A program made the position numbers and the translations under genes. 64,000 bases of DNA from Bacteroidales bacterium (GTDB taxonomy: Bacteria > Bacteroidota > Bacteroidia > Bacteroidales > F082), in contig JAFZDU010000108.1 in NCBI GenBank assembly GCA_017561025.1, positions 1 through 64,000 on the forward strand, in the 5' to 3' direction. Under the pieces are notes generated by a model. That model saw nothing but the letters and a program-made list of their open reading frames with translations. It did no database searches and was not told the origin of the DNA. Below are positions 1-9,029 of the stretch, piece after piece. Each line of letters opens with the position of its first letter. Within the stretch, counting starts at the first letter, position 1.

Positions 1-6
1 CTTCAT
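1..6 (-). CDS. Start of next gene, cut by window edge (probably methylmalonyl-CoA mutase large subunit)
   Basis: On the minus strand an ATG AAG lies 15 bp after the stop of the mutase small subunit, preceded by GGAGT as a plausible ribosome binding site. Only two codons are inside the window. The family is known to occur as mutA followed by mutB, so mutB is the likely identity, but this is inferred from context only. Confidence 0.35.
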
Positions 7-21
7 CGTTTACTCCTTTCT

Positions 22-1872
22 TTATTTTGTTATACCTAATTTCTTTTGAAAATCTTGTAATGTCTCTAAGACGTTGCTCTTGACGTGGATGAAGTATTCC
101 ATGCCAGCTGCTTTGAGTACGTCGGCTGTGCCTTCTGGGTTGCCAGCCAAAACGACGATAGCTTGGTCTTTAAGAGCTTCGTAGATCTTGAGAGCGTTGC
201 CTTCGCCGTATTCTTCGTCTGAAGAGCAGATGACAACGATTTCAGGTTTAACTTCCTTAGCTGCTGCTATGCCGTCTTCAACAGTCTTGAAACCAGCATT
301 GTCAACTACTTCGAAGCCAGCGCAAGCGAAGAAGTTAGAAGCGAAGTTAGCTCTTGCCTTAAGCATTGCTAAGTTGCCGTATGTTAACATCCATGCTACA
401 GGGCGTTTGTTGCTTTGGCTGTAAACGTCTGTTGCATAGCGTAATTGTTCGAATTGTTGAGCGATGCGGTAAGTTACGATTGTATCGATTTCAGCGTTTT
501 CATCGCGGCGATTGTTAGCTTCAAATACCCATGCTTCAGGATTTGACTTCATTGTCTCTGTGAAGTTAGGGAATTGGTTTGTTCCGAGGATGATTTCGCG
601 GCGTGTAGCTACGTTGTTGAGGCGTTTTGCTGCGTTGTCTTTAACCATCTTTTGGATTGTGCCGTTACGCAATGCTGCGAGGTAACCGCCTTCTTCTTGG
701 ATTTGAAGGAATAAAGCCCATGCTGCTTTCACCAATGAGTCGGTGAGGTTTTCGATGTAATATGAACCTGCTGCTGGGTCAGCGACTTTGTCGAAGTGTG
801 ATTCTTCTTTCAAGATGAGTTGTTGGTTACGTGCGATACGTTCTGCGAACTCTGTTGTTGGTTCGTAAACCATGTCGAATGGAGTTACGCTGAATGAGTG
901 AACGCCGCCGAGAACAGCTGACATAGCTCCTGTTGTTGTACGTAACATATTGACGTATGAGTCGTATAAGCTCAAGTTGATTTGTGCATTGAAAGCATGG
1001 ATGAGCATCTTGGCGTTTTCTTCCTTAGCACCGTATGCCTTGGCGATATTAGCCCATAATAATCTGTAAGCACGCATCTTAGCCATTTCCATGAAGTAGT
1101 TTTGACCTACTGCAACGTTGAAGCGCATCTTTGGAAGAATCTCATCGATGGTCATGTCTGTGTCGGTGAGCTTGTCGAGATATTCAGCGCCGACTGCCAA
1201 AGCGAAAGCCATTTCTTGAACGATGGTTGCGCCTGCATTTGTGAAGACGTGAGCGTTAACGCCTAATGTTTGGAATCCTGGCATCTCAGCTTTCGTCAAG
1301 ATGTAAGCCAATTCCATGTCTGTGCTTTCAGAGATGAACCATGTGCCACGACGGATGTAACGTGTCAATGGGTCATAATTCAAAGAACCGCGTAACTCTG
1401 GGATTCTTGAGAGTTGCTCTAAAAGTGGCAAGTGGTATTTGTTATTGTAGAAACTCAACTCGACTTCTTTAGCGCAGATGCCGTTGAGCAATGCTGACAA
1501 TTCGATGTCGGTGTAGAGTCTGTCGTATTCTAAACGGAAGGTAATGGCGTTAGCGCCTCTTTTGATAGCGTCTAATGCTTTTTCGTTAGCGGCTTTGCAG
1601 TCGACAACATTGATGTCTTGGCAGATGAGCCATTCGTTGCCTTTTGTCTTGTTGCCACGGACATATGGGAACTCATTAGGTTCCACGTTGTTCCATGTGA
1701 TCGAATTGAGGTCTTCTGCGCGGTAATAAGGTCTTACCGAAAAGCCTTCAGCCGTTTTCCAAACTAATTTTTTGTCATAATCGGCTCCTTTGAGGTCTTT
1801 TTGAATCACTGATTCCCATTGCTCGGTTGATACCGGTGGAAATTCCTCAAAAAGTTTTTTCTGGTTACTCAT
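22..1872 (-). CDS. mutA: Methylmalonyl-CoA mutase small subunit
   Basis: This 616-residue protein is the small (beta) subunit of the B12-dependent methylmalonyl-CoA mutase, which interconverts succinyl-CoA and methylmalonyl-CoA in propionate metabolism. The first ~450 residues read as the TIM-barrel domain (for example the stretches RGTWFISE, GVNAHVFTNAG and DPAAGSYYIE). The C-terminal ~130 residues resemble the B12-binding fold but lack the DxHxxG cobalamin-ligand motif, which in this family is carried by the large subunit. The next gene in the same direction begins just inside the window edge and is probably the large subunit. Length and motifs are typical, and the start follows a promoter-like region. 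Confidence 0.95.
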   Translation of the reverse strand: MSNQKKLFEEFPPVSTEQWESVIQKDLKGADYDKKLVWKTAEGFSVRPYYRAEDLNSITWNNVEPNEFPYVRGNKTKGNEWLICQDINVVDCKAANEKALDAIKRGANAITFRLEYDRLYTDIELSALLNGICAKEVELSFYNNKYHLPLLEQLSRIPELRGSLNYDPLTRYIRRGTWFISESTDMELAYILTKAEMPGFQTLGVNAHVFTNAGATIVQEMAFALAVGAEYLDKLTDTDMTIDEILPKMRFNVAVGQNYFMEMAKMRAYRLLWANIAKAYGAKEENAKMLIHAFNAQINLSLYDSYVNMLRTTTGAMSAVLGGVHSFSVTPFDMVYEPTTEFAERIARNQQLILKEESHFDKVADPAAGSYYIENLTDSLVKAAWALFLQIQEEGGYLAALRNGTIQKMVKDNAAKRLNNVATRREIILGTNQFPNFTETMKSNPEAWVFEANNRRDENAEIDTIVTYRIAQQFEQLRYATDVYSQSNKRPVAWMLTYGNLAMLKARANFASNFFACAGFEVVDNAGFKTVEDGIAAAKEVKPEIVVICSSDEEYGEGNALKIYEALKDQAIVVLAGNPEGTADVLKAAGMEYFIHVKSNVLETLQDFQKKLGITK

Positions 1873-1962
1873 ATCTTTTATCGTTAAAAATTATAAATTG
1901 TCTTGTTAATTAGCTTATTCTGTTAAAATTATCAAAATTAAACAGCAATTTAATTTATCCTA

Positions 1963-1996
1963 CAAATATAAATCAAAATTCTTTATATCAGACAAA
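1963..1996 (-). promoter_or_regulatory. Putative promoter of mutA
   Basis: On the minus strand TATATTTG (1963-1970) matches the Bacteroides -7 box TAnnTTTG. A TTTG lies 22 bp upstream (1993-1996), slightly beyond the usual 19-21 bp. The predicted leader to mutA is about 90 nt. Confidence 0.45.
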
Positions 1997-2062
1997 AATA
2001 CCTAATAAATATAAAACAAGTTTTTTGTTGCCGAAAATGATTATTCACATCAGGCAAAACCA

Positions 2063-3415
2063 CTAAAAATATACATCCGAAATTTCGTTAGTATTGATAA
2101 ACATAACATAATATATAGGCAGGTAATATATATTATTTTTTTGTTTAACTTCCCTTTCATTTGATAATACAAAAGCGTATTTTATATTATATTCAGGTGT
2201 TGACAATAAATTATTTAAAGCACTATGAATGGAGTAATCTCTACCAGATTTCACTTCTATTGGCAAAACACTACTATTAGAAAAATCATCAACAAGAAAA
2301 TCCACTTCTCCCTTATTTCTATTGTCATAATAAAACAATCTGCATCCATGAGATTTTAATTCTTGCGCAACAACACTCTCATAAACAGAACCAAGATTAA
2401 TGCTTCTAACATCATCTATTATCGATTTGACATTTTTATCATAAAGTTCAGATGTAAGCATACCTACATCATTGAGATATAATTTCAACAAATTCTTCTG
2501 CACAGATTCTACCAAAGGGAAACGAGGATTTGAAACAGCATGAACATCAATGGCAATACCAGATGAGATCAGATATTCAAACTCATTTTTATATCTGTCA
2601 AAACGATCACCTTCTTTATCTCTAATATCCTTAGCAACAATACGCTTCTTCTTATTTTCCATCTGTGAAGGAATCATATCATAAACACGCCTTACCATAA
2701 GATTTCTGCCGTTGTTATCTTCATACTTCGATGCATCATCCGCATACATTGTTTTTATGCTGTTCTGAAGGTCGCGAACCTTTATGATATTATGCGTTTC
2801 GAGATATGAATTTACAACATCCGGCATCCCACCTACAATAAGATACCTTTTGAATAAATCTATCAAATGATTATGATGTGCCTCCGAAAGACTCTCTCTT
2901 TTAGTAAATTTATCTTTTATGAAAGAAATAGCATCTTGACTAAATCCATTTGCAATTATAAATTCTTCAAAATCAAGTTGAAACATTTGTTTCCTAATAA
3001 TACTTCCTATTGGAATCGATGTGGTTGAACGCAATGTTATACCCAGCAGACTTCCACTCGCGATGAATCTATATCTTTTATCTTGTCTAAAAAATTTTAA
3101 CATAGTTAAATATTGAGGATATTGCTGGATCTCATCTAAAAACACCAAGGTATTATCATATTTGTCCAATTTATCTCCAGCAATCATGCTTAATGTCATA
3201 TAAAACTCATCAGTAGAATGAATATCCTTAAACATTTTTACGCCTTCTTCATCTTCAACAAAATTAACTTCTATAAAATTGTCATACAGACGCTTACCAA
3301 CATCACGAATAATGTAGGATTTGCCAATCTGCCTAGCACCTTCCAATAACAAAATCTTATCCGAATCAGATTTCAGATGCTCTTCAATATAACTACCAAT
3401 CTTTCTATACAACAT
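2063..3415 (-). CDS. AAA+ ATPase with C-terminal DUF4143 domain
   Basis: This is a 450-residue ATPase of the ATP-binding plus DUF4143 family, common and often mobile in Bacteroidota and of poorly known function. A P-loop (GARQIGKS) lies near residue 25-32, a Walker B-like segment (LVFLDEIQQYP) near residue 90, and the C-terminal DUF4143 part contains EVDFLVDD and PIEVKSGRD, resembling a PD-(D/E)XK nuclease core. I chose the ATG at 3415 because the frame's farther ATG at 3478 lies upstream of the predicted transcription start and its extra residues are translated repeat (YIEKC twice). Three 33-bp-spaced repeats flank its promoter, suggesting self-regulation. It has no functional link to its neighbours. 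Confidence 0.85.
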   Translation of the reverse strand: MLYRKIGSYIEEHLKSDSDKILLLEGARQIGKSYIIRDVGKRLYDNFIEVNFVEDEEGVKMFKDIHSTDEFYMTLSMIAGDKLDKYDNTLVFLDEIQQYPQYLTMLKFFRQDKRYRFIASGSLLGITLRSTTSIPIGSIIRKQMFQLDFEEFIIANGFSQDAISFIKDKFTKRESLSEAHHNHLIDLFKRYLIVGGMPDVVNSYLETHNIIKVRDLQNSIKTMYADDASKYEDNNGRNLMVRRVYDMIPSQMENKKKRIVAKDIRDKEGDRFDRYKNEFEYLISSGIAIDVHAVSNPRFPLVESVQKNLLKLYLNDVGMLTSELYDKNVKSIIDDVRSINLGSVYESVVAQELKSHGCRLFYYDNRNKGEVDFLVDDFSNSSVLPIEVKSGRDYSIHSALNNLLSTPEYNIKYAFVLSNEREVKQKNNIYYLPIYYVMFINTNEISDVYF

Positions 3416-3420
3416 AATCT

Positions 3421-3502
3421 TACACTTTTCAATATAAAACAATGATGCAAAACTACACTTTTCAATATAAATAAACAAGTAAAAACTACACTTTTCAATA
3501 TA
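3421..3502 (-). repeat. Three 16-bp direct repeats at exact 33-bp spacing in the DUF4143 promoter
   Basis: The sequence TACACTTTTCAATATA (plus strand) occurs at 3421, 3454 and 3487, each exactly 33 bp apart (about three helical turns). One copy lies in the predicted leader, one between the -7 and -33 boxes and one upstream of the -33 box. The arrangement looks like operator sites on one helical face; that reading is inference. Confidence 0.8.
3448..3479 (-). promoter_or_regulatory. Putative promoter of the DUF4143 ATPase
   Basis: On the minus strand TAGTTTTG (3448-3455) fits the -7 box TAnnTTTG, and CTTG (3476-3479) lies 20 bp upstream, one mismatch from the TTTG -33 box. It predicts transcription from about 3444 and so supports the start codon at 3415. 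Confidence 0.55.
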
Positions 3503-3565
3503 TTTTCATTATCAAAACACAATTATATATTTTAATATCAAGGCGGTTTATTGTTGAAAAATGAT

Positions 3566-3573
3566 TATTTTTG
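3566..3573 (+). promoter_or_regulatory. -7 box upstream of the T9SS beta-helix gene
   Basis: TATTTTTG matches the Bacteroides -7 consensus 34 bp before the ATG at 3608. No clear TTTG is seen at the -33 position. Confidence 0.4.
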
Positions 3574-3607
3574 TAGATTCTAAAAATAGTTTTTAATTTT
3601 TATCATC

Positions 3608-5197
3608 ATGAAAAAATATTTATTGACTTTATTGCTTTTCATTCCTTTCCTTGTCAAATCACAATCTTGTGAAGTATCAGGCAATCAGAATGGTATATGG
3701 GATTGCGACACCGTCTTCGTCGTCGACAACGTCATCGTTCCGGAAGACAGCAGACTCATCATTGCAGAGGGTACAAAAGTCATTTTCAAAGATTATTACA
3801 GCATCATCGTCAATGGCTCTTTCGAAGCCATCGGATGTGAAAACGATTCTATATATTTCACCGTTACCGACACAACAGGTTTCTATCGCTGGGATTGCGG
3901 CGACGGCGGTTGGAACGGACTTGTCTTCCAAAATGTTAAAGATACATTAAGACTCGAATATTGCCATTTTTCATACGGCAAAGCAGCAGAAAACATGACA
4001 CGCGGCGGCGCGGTGAGAATCTATAACACCGATTATGCAGTGATAGACAACTGCACTTTCTATTGCAACCATACCCGCGAGAAAGGCGGCGCTCTCTATG
4101 CAGAACATTCCGACATCTTGATAACTAATTGCGAAGTCGATGCTAACATCGCCTTTACTAATGACGGTTCCTACACACACGGCGCTGGTTTCCAGTTCCA
4201 TAGATGTTCTGTGAAAATGGAAGATATGTATTTCCACGACAACACCTGCAACACTTGTTATGGCGGCGGCGTCAATTTTGACAGTTGCTATGTGGATGTA
4301 AATAAAGCTGTCTTTGAAGATAATTTCGCAGTCAATGCTGCGGGCATGGGCATTCAACGTAGCAACGACTACGAGGTAAGAATCTCTAACGCCCTGTTCA
4401 ACAACAATATCGTCAAGCACTATGGCGGCGCTATGGCAATGGCGACAACATCTCCTCTGATTCAAAATGTGACAATGGCAAATAACTACTGCGTCGGTGC
4501 CGGCGGCGGAGCTATGCAATTCTACAGCGAAGCCAGACCAGTATTCAAAAACTGTATCATCTGGGGCAACGATTGGTTGGGCGGTAGCGGTGCGATCACC
4601 GATGGTTCACAGATCTTCGTCTGGGGTTCCGACTGCGCTCCTGAATTCTACAACACTCTCATCGAAGGCGGATTTAAACAAATTCATGGCAATCAATATG
4701 TTGCCGTATATGATTTCCCAACAATGCTCGAAGTCGATCCTCTATTCATCGACACCGTCGCCCGTAACTTCCAATTGCAAACCGATAGTCCTGCAATCAA
4801 CAGCGGAACAATTGACACAACTGGTTTGATGATGCCTGCAACCGACCTTCTCGGCAATCCTAGAATTGTAGGCAGCAGAGTCGACATGGGATGCTACGAA
4901 TCAAGCGTGACTTATGTCAACAAAATAAAATCTCAAGACAATAATCTCAAAATATTTCCTAACCCTCTGACATCTAACAGCGTATGTAGCTTCGAGAACA
5001 AAACTGCTTCTCAAGTGACATTGAAAGTTACTGACATAAGAGGCGCACAACTTTTCGTCAAAGACCTCGGAATATTGCCTGCTGGCACTAACGAGATTTC
5101 TCTTTCAGAACTGACTAATGTATTGAAAAATAATAACATCTATTTCATAAACATTGAAACTCAAGGTAAAACATTAAAAGCTAAAATCGTTTATTAA
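3608..5197 (+). CDS. Secreted right-handed beta-helix protein with T9SS sorting domain
   Basis: This 529-residue exported protein has a signal peptide (MKKYLLTLLLFIPFLVKSQS), then about 380 residues of beta-helix repeats rich in GG, N and C (for example GGALYAEHSDI, GGGVNFDSC, GGAMAMATTSP), as in chlamydial polymorphic-outer-membrane-like and parallel beta-helix proteins. The last ~80 residues form a T9SS C-terminal domain (KIFPNPLTSNS to KAKIVY), which would direct it through the Por secretion system to the cell surface. The many cysteines in the helix are unusual. The YfhO-type gene follows 8 bp later in the same direction. No substrate can be deduced. Confidence 0.85.
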   Translation: MKKYLLTLLLFIPFLVKSQSCEVSGNQNGIWDCDTVFVVDNVIVPEDSRLIIAEGTKVIFKDYYSIIVNGSFEAIGCENDSIYFTVTDTTGFYRWDCGDGGWNGLVFQNVKDTLRLEYCHFSYGKAAENMTRGGAVRIYNTDYAVIDNCTFYCNHTREKGGALYAEHSDILITNCEVDANIAFTNDGSYTHGAGFQFHRCSVKMEDMYFHDNTCNTCYGGGVNFDSCYVDVNKAVFEDNFAVNAAGMGIQRSNDYEVRISNALFNNNIVKHYGGAMAMATTSPLIQNVTMANNYCVGAGGGAMQFYSEARPVFKNCIIWGNDWLGGSGAITDGSQIFVWGSDCAPEFYNTLIEGGFKQIHGNQYVAVYDFPTMLEVDPLFIDTVARNFQLQTDSPAINSGTIDTTGLMMPATDLLGNPRIVGSRVDMGCYESSVTYVNKIKSQDNNLKIFPNPLTSNSVCSFENKTASQVTLKVTDIRGAQLFVKDLGILPAGTNEISLSELTNVLKNNNIYFINIETQGKTLKAKIVY

Positions 5198-5205
5198 AAT
5201 TTATT

Positions 5206-7671
5206 ATGAAAAATATATTCACAAACAAACAGTTCCTCGGAATACTCTTCGCGATTATAGCATTCGCGCTTATAACTTTGGTTTATTTCACTCCTATTTT
5301 AGAAGGCAAGAGAATAAAACAGCACGACATTGAGATGTATAAAGGTATGTCTCAAGAAATCAACGACTTCCGAGAAGAGACAGGCGAACAGTCATTATGG
5401 ACCAACTCAATGTTCGGCGGCATGCCTGCATGGAACATCGGCGTTCAACAGAACAGCAACCTCATGACTTACGTACAGAAAATCATAGGTTTAGGATTCC
5501 CAAGTCCTATAATGTCGGTCTTCATCAGCATGCTCGGTTTCTTTATCCTGCTGCTTGTTTTAGACTGTAAAATTTGGATCAGTTTCATCGGCGCGCTGGC
5601 ATACGGTTTCACCTCATATCTCTTCATCGTCATGGGCGCTGGTCACAACTCAAAAGCGGTCGCCATGGCATATATGGCACCTGTAATCGCCGGTATCATA
5701 ATGACTTACAAAGGCAAATACCTCTGGGGCGCAGTGCTCACAGCGATATCATTGGCACTTGAAATCAGAGCTGGTCACATCCAAATCACCTATTATTTAT
5801 TTATGATAGTTCTGATTATGGTCATCGCTGAATTTATTGAGACAATAAAAACTAAAAAATATTTAGATTTCTTCAAAGCAAGCGGCATTCTTGCAATAGT
5901 TGCAATTTTGGCGGTAATGACAAGCACAACAACACTTTACGCCAACTACGAATTCGGCAAAGAGACAATGCGTGGCAAACCTGTACTCACAGAAAATGTT
6001 GAAAACCAAACACGCGGTCTCGACAGAGATTATATCACACAATGGAGTTACGGCATCGGCGAGACTTGGAGTCTTATGATTCCTAATGTAAAAGGTGGAG
6101 CCTCGGCTTATATAGGCAATGACAATCCTGCTTTGGAGAATGTTGACCCTCGTTTTCGCTCAATGATTGCTCAAAACAATGCATACTGGGGCGATCAACC
6201 TGGAACAAGTGGTCCTGTCTACGTAGGAGCGATAGTTTGTTTCTTATTCGTACTTAGTTTATTTGTTGTAAAAGGAAAAATAAAATGGGTTCTACTCGCA
6301 GCTACAATACTTTCAATATTATTGAGTTGGGGTAAGAACTTCATGGGATTCACCGACTTCTTCCTCGATTATTTCCCAATGTATAATAAATTTAGAGCTG
6401 TCTCCATGACACTCGTCATTGCTGAGGTTTGTATGCCTATCCTTGCATTCCTCGCTCTCGCAGAGGTGATGAGAAATCCTGAAATATTGAAGAAAAATAT
6501 GTATTATCTCTACGTATCTTTCGGGTTGACAGCAAGTTTGTGTTCATTGTTCTACATCGCTCCTAATCTGTTCTTCAACTTCCTCAGTCAAGGCGAGACT
6601 GCACAGTTTGCTCAACTTGGTGCAGGTAAGGATGGTGCAGTATATCAGATGTTTGCAAGCGAATTGGAAAAGGTACGTATGGCAATATTCAAGAAAGACG
6701 CAATAAGAAGTTTCTTCTTCATCACAATCGCTGCTATAATATTGTTACTCAACATAAAAGGCAAATTAAAAGACAACGCCGTATTTGCGATACTCGCTGT
6801 TTTGGTGGTTATGGATATGTTCCCAATCAACAAACGCTACCTCAACAACGACAATTTCATCGACAAACGTCGTTTCGAAAAACCTTTCGTGATGTCAGAA
6901 ATAGATAAACAGATTTTGCAAGATAACAGCTTGGATTACAGAGTGATGAATCTTACAACAAGCACTTTCAACGATGCAAGTACATCATATTTCCACAAAT
7001 CAATTGGCGGTTATCATGGTGCAAAACTTCGTCGTTATCAAGATATTATAAATCATTATTTAGGTGGTAACAACGTCGGTAGCGACGGTTTCTGGAACGT
7101 GCTTAATATGTTGAACACCAAATATTTGATTTATCCTCAGAATAACAACAAACCAATGGCTATGCCAAATCCTGATGCTTTCGGCAATGCTTGGTTAGTG
7201 TCTGACATTAAATGGGTTGCGACTCCAAACGAAGAAATCGCTGCGATTGAAAACACCAATGTCAAGACAACAGCAATCGTTAATGAAGAGTTTAAAAATG
7301 TTATCGGCAACTATGGTACTGGCGCGATTAATCGCGTCCATACAGGAACAATCCAATTAGCATCATACAAACCTAACGAGTTGATTTACAACTTTAATTC
7401 ATCAAAAGACGAGTTAGTTGTATTCTCTGAAATATGGACAAGCAAAGGTTGGACAATGTGGATTGACGGAAAAGAAAGTCCATTGATCAGGGCAGACTAT
7501 ATCTTAAGAGCAGCAGTCGTTCCTGCTGGCAATCATGAGATTATGATGCGTTATGAACCTAAAATCTGGAAAGTCGGCAACACAATCCAATTTGTAAGTT
7601 CATTGATTTTAATCTTGGGATTATTCGCAGCAATCTTTGTGAGTTGCAGAAAATCAACTTCAGAACAATAA
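5206..7671 (+). CDS. YfhO-family polytopic membrane protein
   Basis: This 821-residue membrane protein has about a dozen hydrophobic segments in its first ~570 residues, a soluble C-terminal region, and a final membrane segment (VSSLILILGLFAAIFV). The beginning (IKQHDIEMYKGM, SLWTNSMFGGMPAW) is characteristic of the YfhO group found throughout Bacteroidota. Gram-positive YfhO proteins are GT-C-fold enzymes that glycosylate surface polymers, so a lipid-linked-sugar transferase role is possible but unproven here. It lies between a T9SS surface protein and a glycan operon. The start follows the upstream stop by 8 bp. Confidence 0.8.
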   Translation: MKNIFTNKQFLGILFAIIAFALITLVYFTPILEGKRIKQHDIEMYKGMSQEINDFREETGEQSLWTNSMFGGMPAWNIGVQQNSNLMTYVQKIIGLGFPSPIMSVFISMLGFFILLLVLDCKIWISFIGALAYGFTSYLFIVMGAGHNSKAVAMAYMAPVIAGIIMTYKGKYLWGAVLTAISLALEIRAGHIQITYYLFMIVLIMVIAEFIETIKTKKYLDFFKASGILAIVAILAVMTSTTTLYANYEFGKETMRGKPVLTENVENQTRGLDRDYITQWSYGIGETWSLMIPNVKGGASAYIGNDNPALENVDPRFRSMIAQNNAYWGDQPGTSGPVYVGAIVCFLFVLSLFVVKGKIKWVLLAATILSILLSWGKNFMGFTDFFLDYFPMYNKFRAVSMTLVIAEVCMPILAFLALAEVMRNPEILKKNMYYLYVSFGLTASLCSLFYIAPNLFFNFLSQGETAQFAQLGAGKDGAVYQMFASELEKVRMAIFKKDAIRSFFFITIAAIILLLNIKGKLKDNAVFAILAVLVVMDMFPINKRYLNNDNFIDKRRFEKPFVMSEIDKQILQDNSLDYRVMNLTTSTFNDASTSYFHKSIGGYHGAKLRRYQDIINHYLGGNNVGSDGFWNVLNMLNTKYLIYPQNNNKPMAMPNPDAFGNAWLVSDIKWVATPNEEIAAIENTNVKTTAIVNEEFKNVIGNYGTGAINRVHTGTIQLASYKPNELIYNFNSSKDELVVFSEIWTSKGWTMWIDGKESPLIRADYILRAAVVPAGNHEIMMRYEPKIWKVGNTIQFVSSLILILGLFAAIFVSCRKSTSEQ

Positions 7672-7700
7672 TTATGCATTGTGCATTATGAATTATGATT
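7671..7700 (+). repeat. GCATTATG-type short tandem repeat
   Basis: ATTATGCATTGTGCATTATG, followed by AATTATG, occupies the gap between the membrane protein and the glycosyltransferase and supplies an alternative in-frame ATG (7695). The same words recur at 27411-27445 before the tRNA gene. Confidence 0.7.
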
Positions 7701-7703
7701 GAA

Positions 7704-9029
7704 ATGAAGCGCGTCTTAATCATAACATATTATTGGCCTCCATCAGGCGGTTCCGGCGTTCAACGTTGGTTGAAGATGTCGAAATATCTGCCTGAAAATG
7801 GTTGGCAACCTGTTATTTACACAGCCGACGGCGCGGAATATCCAGTGGAAGATTTATCGCTGGAGAAAGACGTCGCGCCAGAAGCAGAAGTTATCAGACA
7901 TCCTATCATCGAGCCTTATTCCTTCTATAAAAAGTTTTTAGGAATCAAGAAAGACGAAAAGATAAAGGCTGGTTTCATCAATGAAGGAAAGAAAAAATCC
8001 GTTTGGAAAGAAAACGTAAGTATCTGGTTAAGAGGAAATTTATTCATTCCCGATGCACGTTGCTGGTGGGTAAGACCTTCGGTGAGATTCCTTAAAAAAT
8101 ATTTGCAAGAGAATCCTGTCGATGCCATCATCTCAACAGGACCTCCTCATTCCATGCATCTCATTGCTAAGGAGTTACATAAGAAATTTAACATCCCTTG
8201 GGTTGCCGACTTCCGCGATCCATGGACCGACATTGATTTCTTTAGTGAATTAAAATTAACAAACAGAAGTCTTAAAAAACATCATAGGCTTCAATATCAA
8301 GCCCTTACAGAAGCTAATAAAGTCGTGACTGTTGGTTGGGACTGGGCAAAAGGTTTGGAAAGTCACGGCGCGAAAGATGTTGCCGTCATAACAAACGGAT
8401 ATGACTTTAATATTGAAGAACTTAAGACAAAATCCGACTTGTCGGAAAAATTCACCATGTCGCACGTTGGAATCATAGGTGCAGCAAGAAACGCCACTAA
8501 ATTCTGGGCAGCGCTCGGTGAACTTATCAAAGACAACAATATTCCTGATTTCTCTAATTTATTAAAGATTAGACTCATAGGACAAGTTGACAACTCCGTC
8601 TTGATTTCTATAAAAGAAAATAATCTTGAAAATCATGTAGAGATAATTCCTTATATCCCACATGAAAAGGTTATAATAGAACAAAGTTCATCACAGGTTT
8701 TGTTACTTTTTGTTAACAATTCGCCTAACGCAAAAGGCATACTCACGGGAAAAATATTCGAATATATGGCATCGGGACGTCCTATCTTAGCAATAGGTCC
8801 AAAAGACGGCGACACCGCAATAATTCTCGATGAGACAAAATCCGGAAGCATCATCGACTTCGAAGATAAAGAAGGAATGAAAGCAACAATTCTTGATTTA
8901 TTTAATAAATATAAAGAGAATCAACTTATTACGAAAGAAAACGAAAGCGTTAAAAAATATTCACGAAGAGCTTTGGCAAAAGAATATGTTAATTTAATTG
9001 AGAGGATTTTGAAAAATGAACAACACTAA
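7704..9029 (+). CDS. Group 1 family glycosyltransferase
   Basis: This is a GT-B glycosyltransferase of about 441 residues. It opens with VLIITYYWPPSGGSGVQRW, the glycine-rich N-terminal motif of GT4-like enzymes, and contains WVADFRDPW and GKIFEYMASGRPILAIG, the donor-binding region with the usual E near FEYM. It probably adds a sugar to a surface polysaccharide. I favour the ATG at 7704 (MKRVLI) because the other in-frame ATG at 7695 lies in a dispersed repeat. Its 3' end overlaps the next gene by 14 bp, making it the likely first gene of a six-gene operon. The sugar specificity cannot be read from sequence. Confidence 0.88.
   Translation: MKRVLIITYYWPPSGGSGVQRWLKMSKYLPENGWQPVIYTADGAEYPVEDLSLEKDVAPEAEVIRHPIIEPYSFYKKFLGIKKDEKIKAGFINEGKKKSVWKENVSIWLRGNLFIPDARCWWVRPSVRFLKKYLQENPVDAIISTGPPHSMHLIAKELHKKFNIPWVADFRDPWTDIDFFSELKLTNRSLKKHHRLQYQALTEANKVVTVGWDWAKGLESHGAKDVAVITNGYDFNIEELKTKSDLSEKFTMSHVGIIGAARNATKFWAALGELIKDNNIPDFSNLLKIRLIGQVDNSVLISIKENNLENHVEIIPYIPHEKVIIEQSSSQVLLLFVNNSPNAKGILTGKIFEYMASGRPILAIGPKDGDTAIILDETKSGSIIDFEDKEGMKATILDLFNKYKENQLITKENESVKKYSRRALAKEYVNLIERILKNEQH

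Noticed and set aside
3416..3478. N-terminal extension of the DUF4143 ATPase from the ATG at 3478
   Set aside because: It lies upstream of the predicted transcription start and its residues are translated regulatory repeats.
3971..4519. 182-residue minus-strand frame inside the T9SS beta-helix gene
   Set aside because: It is antisense to a clear signal-peptide and sorting-domain protein and consists of low-complexity Ile/Val/Cys/His sequence without domain features.
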